A DNA stretch of 64,000 nt from assembly GCF_001682865.1 (NCBI RefSeq), contig NZ_MAQX01000001.1, positions 1,555,290 to 1,619,289 on the forward strand. Reading direction: 5' to 3'. The notes beneath the pieces are model-generated. The model saw only the letters and a program-made list of their open reading frames with translations. It was not told the origin of the DNA and did not search any database. Positions within the stretch are counted from its first letter, which is position 1, and each line of letters begins with the position of its first letter. This document shows positions 19,863-28,811 of the stretch, piece after piece. The position numbers were made by a program, and so were the translations under genes. This stretch comes from Bacillus sp. FJAT-26390 (GTDB taxonomy: Bacteria > Bacillota > Bacilli > Paenibacillales > Paenibacillaceae).

Positions 19863-20835
19863 CCACCTTCCTAAGCATCTTCTGGATAATCAAGTTTGAG
19901 CCAAGCATGATCATAAACAATACCGTCGCAATGGTCGACGCATAGCCCATTTCAAACCGGATTGTACCGTAATCGATCAGATGCGTAACAACGGTATGGG
20001 CCGAATACTGAACGCTGGGAAAACCGGCTAAGTTCATTGCTACATCCGCCACAGCGAAGGAAGCTGTAATCTGTATGACCGCCCCGAACATAAGCTGCGG
20101 CCGCATGGACGGCAGCGTAATATACCACAGCTCCTGCCAGCGGTTACGGATGCCGTCCATAGCGCCAGCTTCAAACAGCGTTCGGTCAACTGTCTGCAAG
20201 CCGGCGATGAAGGCGAGAAAGCTGGTTCCCAGACTTAACCACAGCTGAACGATAATAATAATCGTCAGTGTATATTCCGGATTTAGGAACCACATGACAG
20301 GCTCATTAATAAACCCGAATTTCATCAAAAATCCATTTACGATGCCATATGAATCTCCAGAAAACATGATCTTCCACACAAAATAAATATTGCCGGAAAT
20401 CGAAGGCGCGTAAAATATCAGCGTCATAAATGCACGCAGCTTCGGACCCAGTTCATTAATCAGCCAGGCAAATAAGAAACAAGCAATATAACTAATCGGC
20501 CCTGTAATAACAGCAAAAATAAACGTATTTTTTAATGCGATAAGAAAAATGTCGTCATCCAGAAATAATCGCGCATAGTTGCTCCAGCCGGCCCAGCGGG
20601 GGAACTCCAGCATATTGAAATAGGTCAGGCTGATCAGGATCGATATTGCAACCGGCAATACTGTAAAAATGAAAAACAGCGCCATATACGGAGCGATCAG
20701 CACATAGAGGTGCTTATCCCGCTTTAAATCCATGATGAGACGCTGCAATTTACCCGGATTCGGCTTCACGGCATTCTGATGCGAATGCCTTTTCGCTTTT
20801 GCGGGTAGTACATCTGAATGCTGCAATAGGTTCAC
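19855..20835 (-). CDS. Sugar ABC transporter permease (MalF type), pair 1
   Basis: CUT1 permease of about 326 residues with a basic N-terminal cytoplasmic tail before the first membrane segment (YVLIAPYMALFFIFTVLP) and an EAA loop reading FEAGAMDGIRNRWQELWYITLP. GTG at 20835 opens the frame, but TTG at 20826 is eight bases from AGAGG and is the likelier start. It lies two bases after the stop of the large binding protein and overlaps the next permease by eight bases, so these genes are translationally linked. Confidence 0.92.
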   Translation of the reverse strand: MNLLQHSDVLPAKAKRHSHQNAVKPNPGKLQRLIMDLKRDKHLYVLIAPYMALFFIFTVLPVAISILISLTYFNMLEFPRWAGWSNYARLFLDDDIFLIALKNTFIFAVITGPISYIACFLFAWLINELGPKLRAFMTLIFYAPSISGNIYFVWKIMFSGDSYGIVNGFLMKFGFINEPVMWFLNPEYTLTIIIIVQLWLSLGTSFLAFIAGLQTVDRTLFEAGAMDGIRNRWQELWYITLPSMRPQLMFGAVIQITASFAVADVAMNLAGFPSVQYSAHTVVTHLIDYGTIRFEMGYASTIATVLFMIMLGSNLIIQKMLRKVGE

Positions 20836-20837
20836 CT

Positions 20838-23741
20838 CTAATTTTGTTTCAGATTAATTTCTTTTTGCTTGAATTCGATTTCGCGATTGATTTCTTCGAC
20901 ATAGTCATACAGCGCATCCCTTGAGTGTGTCCCATTGTTAATGACCTCCCTGAATGCATTATCCAGATTCCGTCCTGTATAGTAGCCCCCCGGAACTTCC
21001 GGAATGCCTTTCACCCATTCCCACTGCTTCTCCAGGTTCCGATAATCCTTCGTCGGCCAAGGCAGCTCTTTCAGCGCCTCGATATTGGCTGTCGGATAAC
21101 GGGCAGCAGCCCCCATCAATCCTTCCATCTCCCTACCAAAGCGAACCTGTGCGTCTTTACTCGTCCACCACTTCATAAATTCCCAAGCAGCGTCCTTATC
21201 CTTGGCCTGATTCATCATAATAACGGCCGATCCACCGCTAGAGACATCGCGCCTAATTGTGCCGTCAGACTGCATAAGCCCCGGAACAGTGGTAAACTCC
21301 CACAGCCCTCTTATTTCAGGAGCCGAAACGGACAACGTATTATAGAAAGTATAATCAGTAATCGCCATCGGAATTTCGCCCGTCCTAAAGCGGGTTGTCA
21401 AATCGAACTGGAGCGGAAACTTATAATTGACGAAAAAATCCGTCCATTTCTTAAAGGCCTGCATGGAAACTTCTGAATCCAAAGCGCTCAATTCTCCGTC
21501 ATTTTTATAAAACTCACCATCCTGCTGGTAAAGCATCATCGCGAATGCCTTGCTTGGTTCAAGTGTGGATACACCCGATGTTTCTGCGAGTGGCAGAGCG
21601 AATTCCATCTGATGCTTTTTCAAAACCGGAATGACTTCATAAATGTCTTCCCAGGTTTGCGGAACTTCGAGGCCAAGTTCCTTCAATATATCCTTTCGAT
21701 AAAACAGCATCGGAAATACTTGCTGTTCCGGCAGACCAAAAACGGCATCTTGGAACTTGTAAGGCGTAATCGCACTGTCGCGAAACCTTCCTGCCACTTG
21801 CTCGTAATCGCTGAATGCTGTTAAATCGACAATGGCATGGCGCATCCCGTAATTGACAGGAATATCATTGGAAATCTGCATGGCGACATCTGGCCCCTGA
21901 CCGGAAAGCGTAGCAGGCATGAGAACACTCGGGTTTACTAGCTTCAGATTCACGCTGATTCCCGTTTCCTTCGAAAACGTATCGTCAGCCATCGCTTTCA
22001 ACACCTGTGCCTGGTCGCGTCCCGTACCGATCCATACCGTAACCGAACGCTCATTTGTACTTGTATTGCCAATACTGTTGTAATCGACGAAGAAGGAACT
22101 GGTTAACGTCCTTATTTCATGTTTTATTTTACTGATAAATGATGCTTTCGCTTTCGGCATTGGCTGTTCCGGTGAGGCCAACACGAAATAATCAATTTCT
22201 AATGGCTGCTCTTTTACCTGCAAAATCCACGTGCCCAAGCTTCCGACGTTTGTTTTGAACGATTCGAGGCGAGTTTGCAGCGTCTCCGGATGCGCTGCCA
22301 AGTCTTGCAATTGATAAGCCAATTTGTTCAATATTTCGATCCGATCGCTTTTTTCTCCGGTAATATCGATCATTTGGTCGAAAACTTTATTTAGAATAGC
22401 ACTCTGCTTCTGAAAGACTTCGATCATTTCCGGTACTCTTTTTTCCAAATTATAATCACGGAACGGGTCAGGAACCCCGCCTGTAATCATCAAAACTTTA
22501 CGATAAATCGCATTTAATTCCAGAATGCTTGATTGAACTTGGCGAATGTGCGGTGCAATCGAACCGAGGCTGACCTCTAGTTTCAACTCATGTGGTCCTT
22601 CCGTTAAATAAAACAAATACGGCTCTTCCCCATCGCCAATGGTGATCATCTGCCATTCGCTCGAATAATAAAACGGTATTTCCTGCACTTCCTGGAACGG
22701 AATTTGGTTATCAATCCGCAGCGTTCTTGTTGAATATACGCCTCGTAAAAGCTCTTGCCTGCCTTTGATGCCAATTTTATATAGTCCATCCTGCGGAACA
22801 TCCATTGTCCATGTAATGGTATCGCCCGGCAGCTTCCAATTGGTTCCGCCAATCGTGTTAATCCGGATTTCAGATACGGACTGCGGTTCTGTGTTCGGGT
22901 TGGAGCGATCCGTAATCGGGTACAACGTTGGCGATGATTTAAACTGGGCCTCTTCGCCTTGTATCTTGATCATTTGACCGCTTGACGCTTTCAGCCCTTT
23001 TTCTTGATTTTGATTCTTGATCTCCTCATAGGTTGGAAGCTCATCAATTGGGCTTAGCTCGATAGCATCAATAATGACCGGCTCTTTTAATGAAACAAGA
23101 GTGATTTTATGCTTGCCGGCAGTAAAATAAAAGGAATAGGGCTTTTCATAATATCCTTCGGAATCCCGAAACGGCATTTCCTGCCATCCGAACACCTCTA
23201 CCTGCCGGGGCCGGATATCATTGCCTCTGTTATCCCGCTCAATTTGGTCTTTATCGTTCGTCCATATCCGTGGAAACAGGAGGCTTCCCGCGCCGGAAAA
23301 TGGAACCTTGCCATTGATCAGCAGCATCCGCTCAATAGACGAAGCTTTTCCTTCAACCGTATAATACCGGAGTGACAGATTGTACAAGCCCTCCTCGGGA
23401 ACCGTTATCTCCCAATCCATAGAGCCCGAATCGCCGGTTTCCACAAAATCTCCCTGCCGGCCACCAACCGTGTTCAATCTCTTCGGTTCCATCCCATCCG
23501 CATGAGTAAAGGAACCGCCTGGAATAACGATTTTTCCTTCCGGCTCGTTTGCATTTTCATGCACTTGCCGATAGCTGTCATAGCTATCGGCTTGGAAAAC
23601 AAATTCGTCAAAATGATCCGGATTGTTGCTCGTTTCCGCATTCGCAAGAAGCGGCTTTAACCAGCCGCTCTCCGAGGGAACCATCATGGTGCACAGAAGC
23701 AGTAAAACAACTGCAGCGCGCAATACGTTAGGCATTTTCAA
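20838..23741 (-). CDS. Large extracellular solute-binding protein fused to two carbohydrate-binding-like domains
   Basis: A modular surface protein of about 967 residues. After a signal peptide (VLRAAVVLLLLCTMM, cleavage probably after ANA) come two related beta-sandwich domains (about 30-235 and 245-410) sharing NTVGG/NTIGG and an EEGLYNLSLRYY/QDGLYKIGIKGR strand; each resembles CBM35- or CBM6-like modules. A helical segment (about 410-520) leads to a complete CUT1-type solute-binding domain (about 545-967). I start it at TTG 23741, with AGGGG six bases upstream; TTG 23795 and ATG 23735 are alternatives. Ordinary binding proteins have 420-560 residues. The lipobox cysteine is not obvious. 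The added domains could hold the polysaccharide chain near the transporter. Confidence 0.85.
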   Translation of the reverse strand: MKMPNVLRAAVVLLLLCTMMVPSESGWLKPLLANAETSNNPDHFDEFVFQADSYDSYRQVHENANEPEGKIVIPGGSFTHADGMEPKRLNTVGGRQGDFVETGDSGSMDWEITVPEEGLYNLSLRYYTVEGKASSIERMLLINGKVPFSGAGSLLFPRIWTNDKDQIERDNRGNDIRPRQVEVFGWQEMPFRDSEGYYEKPYSFYFTAGKHKITLVSLKEPVIIDAIELSPIDELPTYEEIKNQNQEKGLKASSGQMIKIQGEEAQFKSSPTLYPITDRSNPNTEPQSVSEIRINTIGGTNWKLPGDTITWTMDVPQDGLYKIGIKGRQELLRGVYSTRTLRIDNQIPFQEVQEIPFYYSSEWQMITIGDGEEPYLFYLTEGPHELKLEVSLGSIAPHIRQVQSSILELNAIYRKVLMITGGVPDPFRDYNLEKRVPEMIEVFQKQSAILNKVFDQMIDITGEKSDRIEILNKLAYQLQDLAAHPETLQTRLESFKTNVGSLGTWILQVKEQPLEIDYFVLASPEQPMPKAKASFISKIKHEIRTLTSSFFVDYNSIGNTSTNERSVTVWIGTGRDQAQVLKAMADDTFSKETGISVNLKLVNPSVLMPATLSGQGPDVAMQISNDIPVNYGMRHAIVDLTAFSDYEQVAGRFRDSAITPYKFQDAVFGLPEQQVFPMLFYRKDILKELGLEVPQTWEDIYEVIPVLKKHQMEFALPLAETSGVSTLEPSKAFAMMLYQQDGEFYKNDGELSALDSEVSMQAFKKWTDFFVNYKFPLQFDLTTRFRTGEIPMAITDYTFYNTLSVSAPEIRGLWEFTTVPGLMQSDGTIRRDVSSGGSAVIMMNQAKDKDAAWEFMKWWTSKDAQVRFGREMEGLMGAAARYPTANIEALKELPWPTKDYRNLEKQWEWVKGIPEVPGGYYTGRNLDNAFREVINNGTHSRDALYDYVEEINREIEFKQKEINLKQN

Positions 23742-23805
23742 ACATATCCCCTGCCCTGCTGAATATTTATTCTGTAAAAATTTCGTGGCTTGCAATCACC
23801 TCTAG

Positions 23806-25197
23806 CTACTCACCTTTTAATACCTTATCTACGTTGGCCTGCATTTGCGGCAATATTCTGGCTACTCCAGCAGCAGGTGTAGCTTTGGAATTTGAAATGT
23901 CTTTGAATAGATCTCCGAAAAGAGAATCAATGCTATATGCGCCGTATCGCGAAAATTTAGTAATGTTAAACGTATTCAGCGCATTTTCTACAGATGCCTC
24001 ATCTGAGAACATGGACTCGGCGGCTGTGCGATTGTTTTTATCGATATTCTCGAAGTCCTGCATGTCTTCCCAAATTTTATATACAATCTCTGGGTCTTTA
24101 ACACCCCGTGGAATCATGTTGATATGCATCTGTGTCAGGCCCATAATATAGTCGTTTGCTTTCGGTCCTTTCGGGAAGGGTACGAAAGCATATTCATCTA
24201 CCATTTGGTTTTGAAAGCGATTTGGTATCTCCCAAAGTCCGCCTGGATACATCGCAACTTTACCTTCTCTGAAGAACCTTGCTGGGTCCTCCCAGTCGTT
24301 GCCCTCATCCCGCTTCACGACTTTATATTCGTTATACAGCTTATTCATCATTTCGAGGGCTTCCAATGCATTTGGCGAATCAAGGGTGACCCTTCCGCTC
24401 GCTTCGTCAAAAATAACGCCGTCGTTGGAATGAATCAAATGTTTGGACAACTCAGCTGGCGAACCGGTCAGACCCCATTGATCAATTGTCCCGTTTCCGT
24501 TTTTGCTAATCGTCAGCTTTTGGGCAGCGTCCACGAACGCATTCCAATCCCACTTTCCTTGTTCCTGCAGTTCTGTCGGGGTTGGCATTCCAGCATCCTG
24601 AAAAATCCGTTTGTTATAAAAAAGACCGGTCTGATCATAAAGGGCGACACCTGACAGGAAGCCGTACGTTTTCCCGGTGCCATAGCTTCCCGATTTAATA
24701 ATCAGATCGGAAAGTTTGGTATCTTCCTTCACGTTCATATAGTCATCGAGAGCTGTAATGTAGCCTCCCTTAACCAAAGTTTCAGGATAAATGTGCGCCA
24801 CGAGCACGACATCGGCAAATGGCTCGCCAGCCATTACAGTGGAGGAAAGCTTCTCCGCCGTTTGAAATAAATCGAGAGCTATATATTTAATTTTCACGTT
24901 ATATTTTTTCTCAACCTCGGCTTGCACCGCCAACGCCTTTTGGCCTTCCGGCGTTTCAGGGTTGGGGGTACCGTCCCACCAGGCAGAGAACACAATTTCT
25001 CTTCCGCCCAAATCGTACTTAACTTCGATAGGTTCTTCGCTCGGTTTATCCGTTTCTTTTATTGCAGAGTTACTGCCATTGGTTGCGGCTGCTTTATTGG
25101 TCTCATTGTTTGCTGAATTGCTTCCTGCGCATGCTGACATAACAAACATCAATACAAATACTAAAGAAATGACAACTAATTGCTTCGTCTTTTTCAT
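23806..25197 (-). CDS. Extracellular solute-binding lipoprotein (family 1)
   Basis: A 463-residue binding lipoprotein: MKKTKQ, hydrophobic core, lipobox MSAC with cysteine near residue 23, then an Asn/Ser/Thr/Lys/Glu-rich linker. The mature part fits CUT1 binding proteins for oligosaccharides. It is the first gene of the long operon, and only 64 bases separate it from the preferred start of the second, larger binding protein, so one operon encodes two binding proteins and two permease pairs. AAGGGGTG precedes the ATG. Two cre-like sites lie within 115 bases upstream. Confidence 0.92.
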   Translation of the reverse strand: MKKTKQLVVISLVFVLMFVMSACAGSNSANNETNKAAATNGSNSAIKETDKPSEEPIEVKYDLGGREIVFSAWWDGTPNPETPEGQKALAVQAEVEKKYNVKIKYIALDLFQTAEKLSSTVMAGEPFADVVLVAHIYPETLVKGGYITALDDYMNVKEDTKLSDLIIKSGSYGTGKTYGFLSGVALYDQTGLFYNKRIFQDAGMPTPTELQEQGKWDWNAFVDAAQKLTISKNGNGTIDQWGLTGSPAELSKHLIHSNDGVIFDEASGRVTLDSPNALEALEMMNKLYNEYKVVKRDEGNDWEDPARFFREGKVAMYPGGLWEIPNRFQNQMVDEYAFVPFPKGPKANDYIMGLTQMHINMIPRGVKDPEIVYKIWEDMQDFENIDKNNRTAAESMFSDEASVENALNTFNITKFSRYGAYSIDSLFGDLFKDISNSKATPAAGVARILPQMQANVDKVLKGE

Positions 25198-25234
25198 GAA
25201 TACACACCCCTTGTTATCAGTTATTGAGATGAGG

Positions 25235-25310
25235 TCAGCGCTTACATTTTACGGACTATCTTATCCGATTACATTTCATTCACCTCCCCCAATAAATAGA
25301 AGCGCTTTCA
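25235..25310 (-). promoter_or_regulatory. Pair of cre/LacI-type operator candidates
   Basis: Two dyads centred on GCGC, spaced about 62 bases (some six helical turns) between centres, lie 38 to 113 bases before the start codon at 25197. Two such sites on the same face of the helix could allow looping by the neighbouring LacI protein or binding by CcpA. Confidence 0.45.
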
Positions 25311-25604
25311 AAAGGACTGAAAAATTGAATCTCTTACTTTTATTTCGATTTACTTTTAATTAAATTTCACTTAAACATAAACTGACTGTATTCGTGATAA
25401 ATGCAATTCTTGTATATATTTTATTAGTGAATATTAACTGTATTATTACTCGAATTTCATATTATCAGACTGTCAAAATATTTTCAACCACTTTTTCCCA
25501 CCTCGTTTATAAGCGCCTATAGTACTGAAATTGATCTATATTCCCACATGTCTTTCGCACTTCAAACGAATTTATTTTACTTAATAATTCGCAAATCAGA
25601 GACA

Positions 25605-25645
25605 ATAAAAAAAGCAATGGGCAGAAAAACCTGCACATTGCTTTT
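25605..25645 (-). terminator. Terminator of the LacI gene
   Basis: On the minus strand AAAAGCAATGTGCAG pairs with CTGCCCATTGCTTTT (one mismatch), followed by a T run (25613-25607). It separates the regulator from the binding-protein operon. Confidence 0.85.
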
Positions 25646-25678
25646 GAGCTTTTACCCATATTCCATTTGAATAAATGA

Positions 25679-26683
25679 TTAAGATAACTGAAATCCGCAG
25701 CTGTCGCGAATGATGAGTGTGGCCGGTATCGTCACTTGAACAGGAATTTCCCTGCCGTTAATTTGATCCAACAAAAGCTTGACTGCCATTCTGCCCATCA
25801 TCTCCGATTGGATCTTCACCGTAGTGAGAGACGGGTTCACATAAGCGGACATCGGAATATCATTGAAGCCCACGACCGCCATATTCTGCGGTACGCGAAT
25901 TCCAGCATCCTGCAAAGCGCGCAGTGCTCCGATAGCTAGATTGTCATTCCCAAAGAAGAAGGCTGTCGGAAGATTGCCTTTTTCGATAATTCGCTGCATG
26001 GAGGCATAACCCTCAGTAGTCGCCCACTCTCCGATATAGACATGCTTGGCATCATAGATTCCGTTCTCCCTCATTATGACCTCATAATAATGATGGCGTT
26101 CATCTTTCCCTTCGGATCTCCAGCCTCCCATATAGCCGATATCTTTATGCCCTGCCTTAATCAAATGCTCCAAGGCAAGCCTCGTAGCTCTTTGAAAATC
26201 AATGACGATGGAATCGAATTTTTCAACATCCGGCGAATAATCTACGAATACGACGTTCTCTACTTGATTAATGATCGGAGCAACATTTTCTATGGAACCC
26301 CCTATCACGATTGCCCCATCGACATTGTTAATCACGACATCGGGATTCCCAAATTGAGATAATCGCAACATATTGGTCTTTATGATCCCGGCAGCGATAC
26401 ATTCTTTTTCGATCCCTTCTCTGATCAAACTAAAGTGGGCATCCATCTCTTCTTGCTGCTCCGTAAGAAAGATAATCGTCCCAATTTTTGCGTCGCTGTT
26501 CGTAGCGACTGCATTTTTCCCTTTACGCTCGCGCGGAGTTTTGTAATTAAACTCCTCGGCTATCGAAATAACTCGCTGACGCGTTTCCTCTGACACCGAG
26601 AAGGTTTGATCTCGATTTAACACCCTGGAAACTGTTACGCTGGATACATTTGCTTTAATTGCTATGTCACGTATGGTAGCCAA
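25679..26683 (-). CDS. LacI/GalR-family transcriptional regulator
   Basis: A regulator of about 334 residues. The N-terminus has the LacI helix-turn-helix (TIRDIAIKANVSSVTVSRVL) and hinge helix, followed by a periplasmic-binding-protein-like sensor domain (for example ENVVFVDYSPDVEKFDSIVIDF and TAFFFGNDNLAIGAL). ATG at 26689 is only one base from GGGGT, so TTG at 26683, giving (M)ATIRDIA as in most family members, is the likelier start. It is upstream of and co-oriented with the 17.5-kb glycan operon, separated by a terminator, and is its probable local repressor. The effector is unknown. Confidence 0.88.
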   Translation of the reverse strand: MATIRDIAIKANVSSVTVSRVLNRDQTFSVSEETRQRVISIAEEFNYKTPRERKGKNAVATNSDAKIGTIIFLTEQQEEMDAHFSLIREGIEKECIAAGIIKTNMLRLSQFGNPDVVINNVDGAIVIGGSIENVAPIINQVENVVFVDYSPDVEKFDSIVIDFQRATRLALEHLIKAGHKDIGYMGGWRSEGKDERHHYYEVIMRENGIYDAKHVYIGEWATTEGYASMQRIIEKGNLPTAFFFGNDNLAIGALRALQDAGIRVPQNMAVVGFNDIPMSAYVNPSLTTVKIQSEMMGRMAVKLLLDQINGREIPVQVTIPATLIIRDSCGFQLS

Positions 26684-26783
26684 TTTCATACCCCATCTAT
26701 ATGTCAGTTAATTTTCACTTACGTTTTAATAATATCAGTGTATGAACTTGATTGCAATATTGACAGACCAAACTCTTTATCAT

Positions 26784-26811
26784 CAAAAAAAAGCCACCTG
26801 AATAGGTGGCT
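26784..26811 (-). terminator. Terminator after decayed small gene
   Basis: AGCCACCT pairs perfectly with AGGTGGCT around a four-base loop, with eight Ts following on the minus strand. No intact gene precedes it. Confidence 0.75.
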
Positions 26812-27096
26812 AGTGCTCACTAGAAGTGCAAATGTATAGATAGGTGTGGAGAGTCCTAGTCATTAAATGTATAGTCAAGCCTCCTAAATCAAAAAAACAC
26901 TTCATATTAGTCAAATCCTCTTATTCCAACCCATTCGCTATTACAGCCTTCAGAGCATTCGCCATAGAAACGTTTCACACGACTTGTTGGAAGAGTGGCG
27001 ATTAATGGTGCCGCATCTTTTACAAATCACATAACCAAGCTCCAAATCATCCTTCGCTTTGTTACACCCATTTCGTCACAATAAGAGACAAATGCA

Positions 27097-27131
27097 CAAA
27101 AAAAAGCCTTTGGATCGCTCCAAACGGCTTC
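27097..27131 (-). terminator. Terminator of the decayed ger operon
   Basis: GAAGCCGTTTGGA pairs with TCCAAAGGCTT (one bulge) around a four-base loop, followed by eight Ts on the minus strand. It lies just after the stop of the 41-residue membrane protein. Confidence 0.8.
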
Positions 27132-27134
27132 TCC

Positions 27135-27260
27135 TTATTTCTTTCTTGGTTTAAACCAGCTTATTAGTGATAGGAGCAAAGCCGCTGCAACCATCGTGAT
27201 CGGCAGTGCCCAAGGCCATTGAATCAACACGCATGATACCCATGGAAAATGTATGCTCAC
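27135..27260 (-). CDS. 41-residue ger-associated membrane protein
   Basis: A short gene starting with GTG at 27260 that overlaps the TGA of the gerAB remnant. GGAGGGAGG lies directly upstream inside that remnant. The product is one hydrophobic helix (LPITMVAAALLLSLI) ending in a basic tail (WFKPRKK). A small membrane protein also follows gerAC in the intact ger locus at 48701-48931, and small single- or double-helix proteins are known companions of germinant-receptor operons. It looks intact although its neighbours are broken. Confidence 0.5.
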   Translation of the reverse strand: MSIHFPWVSCVLIQWPWALPITMVAAALLLSLISWFKPRKK

Positions 27261-28086
27261 TGCGCCTCCCTCCTGCGTTGCCGCTTACCGAACAATGACA
27301 GCAAAAGAATGATTCCCGGCAGGACGATATACATCGGAACCACAACAATATTCGCAATGCTGCCCAGCCAAACCTCTAAATGTTCGGTTAGATAGTTAGC
27401 CATTGACATTGCCATTACATATGCAATTAACGTAGTCATCCATATGGCTTGTCGATCATTGGACGAATAGGTCAGATCGCGAATGCAAAGTACTGCAGCA
27501 AACAAGTAAACGGATATCTTAATGAAGGCTGAGCAAATAAAATACATGGCTCCAAGAACCTCCATATTTTCTAAAAAGTCGGCAACACTAGTCATTTTCA
27601 ATATGGTAAAGGCAGGAAAGACCATTTTCTGGAACAGATACTCTCCTAATGCGGTTATGGCTAATACATCAAATAATACGATAAATAAACCGGCAAATAG
27701 GGTAGCCCCACTGCTGATGCGCCCTAAATATCCTTTTTTCTTAAGCATGCACCAAAATACAGCCATGGCAAAACATTCTCCATATGTCGTCGTTATGCCT
27801 ACCGGCCAAACATTGTTTAGTACTCTGCCGAATCCATCTGCTAGCACGGGCCTTAGATATCCGCTGTGCAAACTGTACTTTGAAACCATTGCACAAATGG
27901 ATCAAAATGATTGAACTTGGCGATCGTGACATAACCCGCAATGAGTATCCCACCCAACAATGACGATATCATTACGGTAATCCAAGCATCTCGTCCTGAG
28001 TCGGAACCGGAGCCGAAGATTACCGTTGTCCCGAATTGAAACAAAACCATGAGTGAAAACAAATGATAAGACGATATATTTATCAT
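27257..28086 (-). pseudogene. gerAB-like germinant-receptor permease, internal deletion and frameshift
   Basis: Remains of a spore germination permease (GerAB family, normally about 365 residues). The first 70 codons from ATG 28086 (MINISSYHLFSLMVLFQFG, reaching FVQWFQS) encode the N-terminal two helices. At about 27890 the reading frame changes and the protein continues with YLRPVLADG, which in intact relatives lies about 100 residues further on, through to the C-terminus at 27257. So roughly 300 bases are missing and the two parts are out of frame. Its start overlaps the stop of the gerAC remnant (ATGA), preserving the original operon structure. The intact paralogue is at 47597-48697. Confidence 0.75.
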
Positions 28087-28496
28087 TTAATATCCTCCCT
28101 TGTACTTCCGCCTTCGAGTAATCCGGTTTGCACGACTTTTAATTTCGCCAAAATATCGACTTTGATGTCAGGGAACAAGGTTGACCAATTTTTTGAATAA
28201 TATTTATTCCGCGATTGAATATTTTACTCTTCACGCTCGATATTTCCCCAATGACGTGCCCGCCGCCGAGCTCTTCCGGAACGTTCACGGCGACTACGCC
28301 TTCTTTCATCTCATTGCGTATCCATAGCAAAGTCATCGTTTCCGTCTCGTTCAGCCACCCGATGAGTCTGTCTTCTTGAAAGATGGCTGCGCCCTTGGAA
28401 ACCATTAAACTGGTTGAGTTGGCAACCCAGTTCTGAGGAGGGGCAATCGAGATTAATGGAGCATATGCTTCCTGTCCTACATCCTGATTGCTATTT
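28083..28496 (-). pseudogene. gerAC-like germinant-receptor lipoprotein fragments
   Basis: Remains of a Ger(x)C protein (about 380 residues when whole). The visible pieces are AYAPLISIAPPQ and GAAIFQEDRLIGWLNETET (central domain, about 28450-28330), running to KSKIFN, and, in another frame, YSKNWSTLFPDIKVDILAKL ending at 28083 (C-terminus). The first 200 residues, with the lipobox, are absent, and about 120 residues between the pieces are missing. The frame is closed by a TGA near 28497. It is upstream of the gerAB remnant; no gerAA remains. Confidence 0.7.
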
Positions 28497-28811
28497 AATC
28501 AAATGACACATATTCAAACTTTCCACTTGCCGCAAAAAGCATCAAGCGTACCTTCAAAGGGTACTTGTTAGTGCCTATGTCACTTCAAAGTACGTACTTA
28601 TCAATATCGTTTTTATGGTTATATAATAATATCGAATGCTATTATGGCCAAATTCAACAAGCGACGCTCGCTCTAAAAACTAAATTTCGGCTGACATGCT
28701 CATTCATGAACTTGGAGAATGCGTATTGCCGCATGTTCCACCGCACGATAATAGCATTTAATAGCGTACACACTTTTGGATCTATCATCATATGAAAAAG
28801 GAGCTGTTAGC
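28497..28811 (+). promoter_or_regulatory. Promoter, operator and leader region of the MDR oxidoreductase gene
   Basis: TATAAT at 28622-28627 is a good -10 box, with a weak TTATCA 18 bases upstream. Overlapping the -35 is the perfect 12-bp palindrome AAGTACGTACTT (28588-28599), part of a repeat TTCAAAG..GTACTT also present at 28553-28566. The predicted leader is about 180 bases and is bracketed by an 11-bp inverted repeat, AATGCTATTAT (28635-28645) and ATAATAGCATT (28748-28758). No regulator gene is adjacent. Confidence 0.5.

Larger units (their letters stand above)
25198..25678 (-). promoter_or_regulatory. 481-bp promoter region of the glycan operon
   Basis: The region between the LacI gene and the first binding protein has no gene. 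It holds the LacI terminator (25605-25645) and two motifs near the operon start: TGAAAGCGCTTCTA on the minus strand at 25310-25297 and TGTAAGCGCTGA at 25246-25235. Both fit a catabolite-responsive or LacI-family operator, with one strong half each. I could not place a convincing promoter. The middle (25330-25560) is very A/T rich. Confidence 0.5.
26690..27134 (-). other. 445-bp region with gene debris and two terminators
   Basis: I can support no intact gene. Minus-strand frames contain a short cysteine-bearing stretch (VICKRCGTINRHS, about 27040-26990) and, in the next frame, a 39-codon open stretch ending at 26907 with YGECSEGCNSEWVG. Both lack a credible start and look like remains of a small zinc-ribbon-like gene. 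Terminators at 26784-26811 and 27097-27131 close this region and the small ORF upstream. Confidence 0.4.

Noticed and set aside
28565..28795. Plus-strand open frame of 76 codons upstream of the MDR gene
   Set aside because: It crosses the predicted promoter and leader, has no ribosome site and its product matches nothing I recognise.
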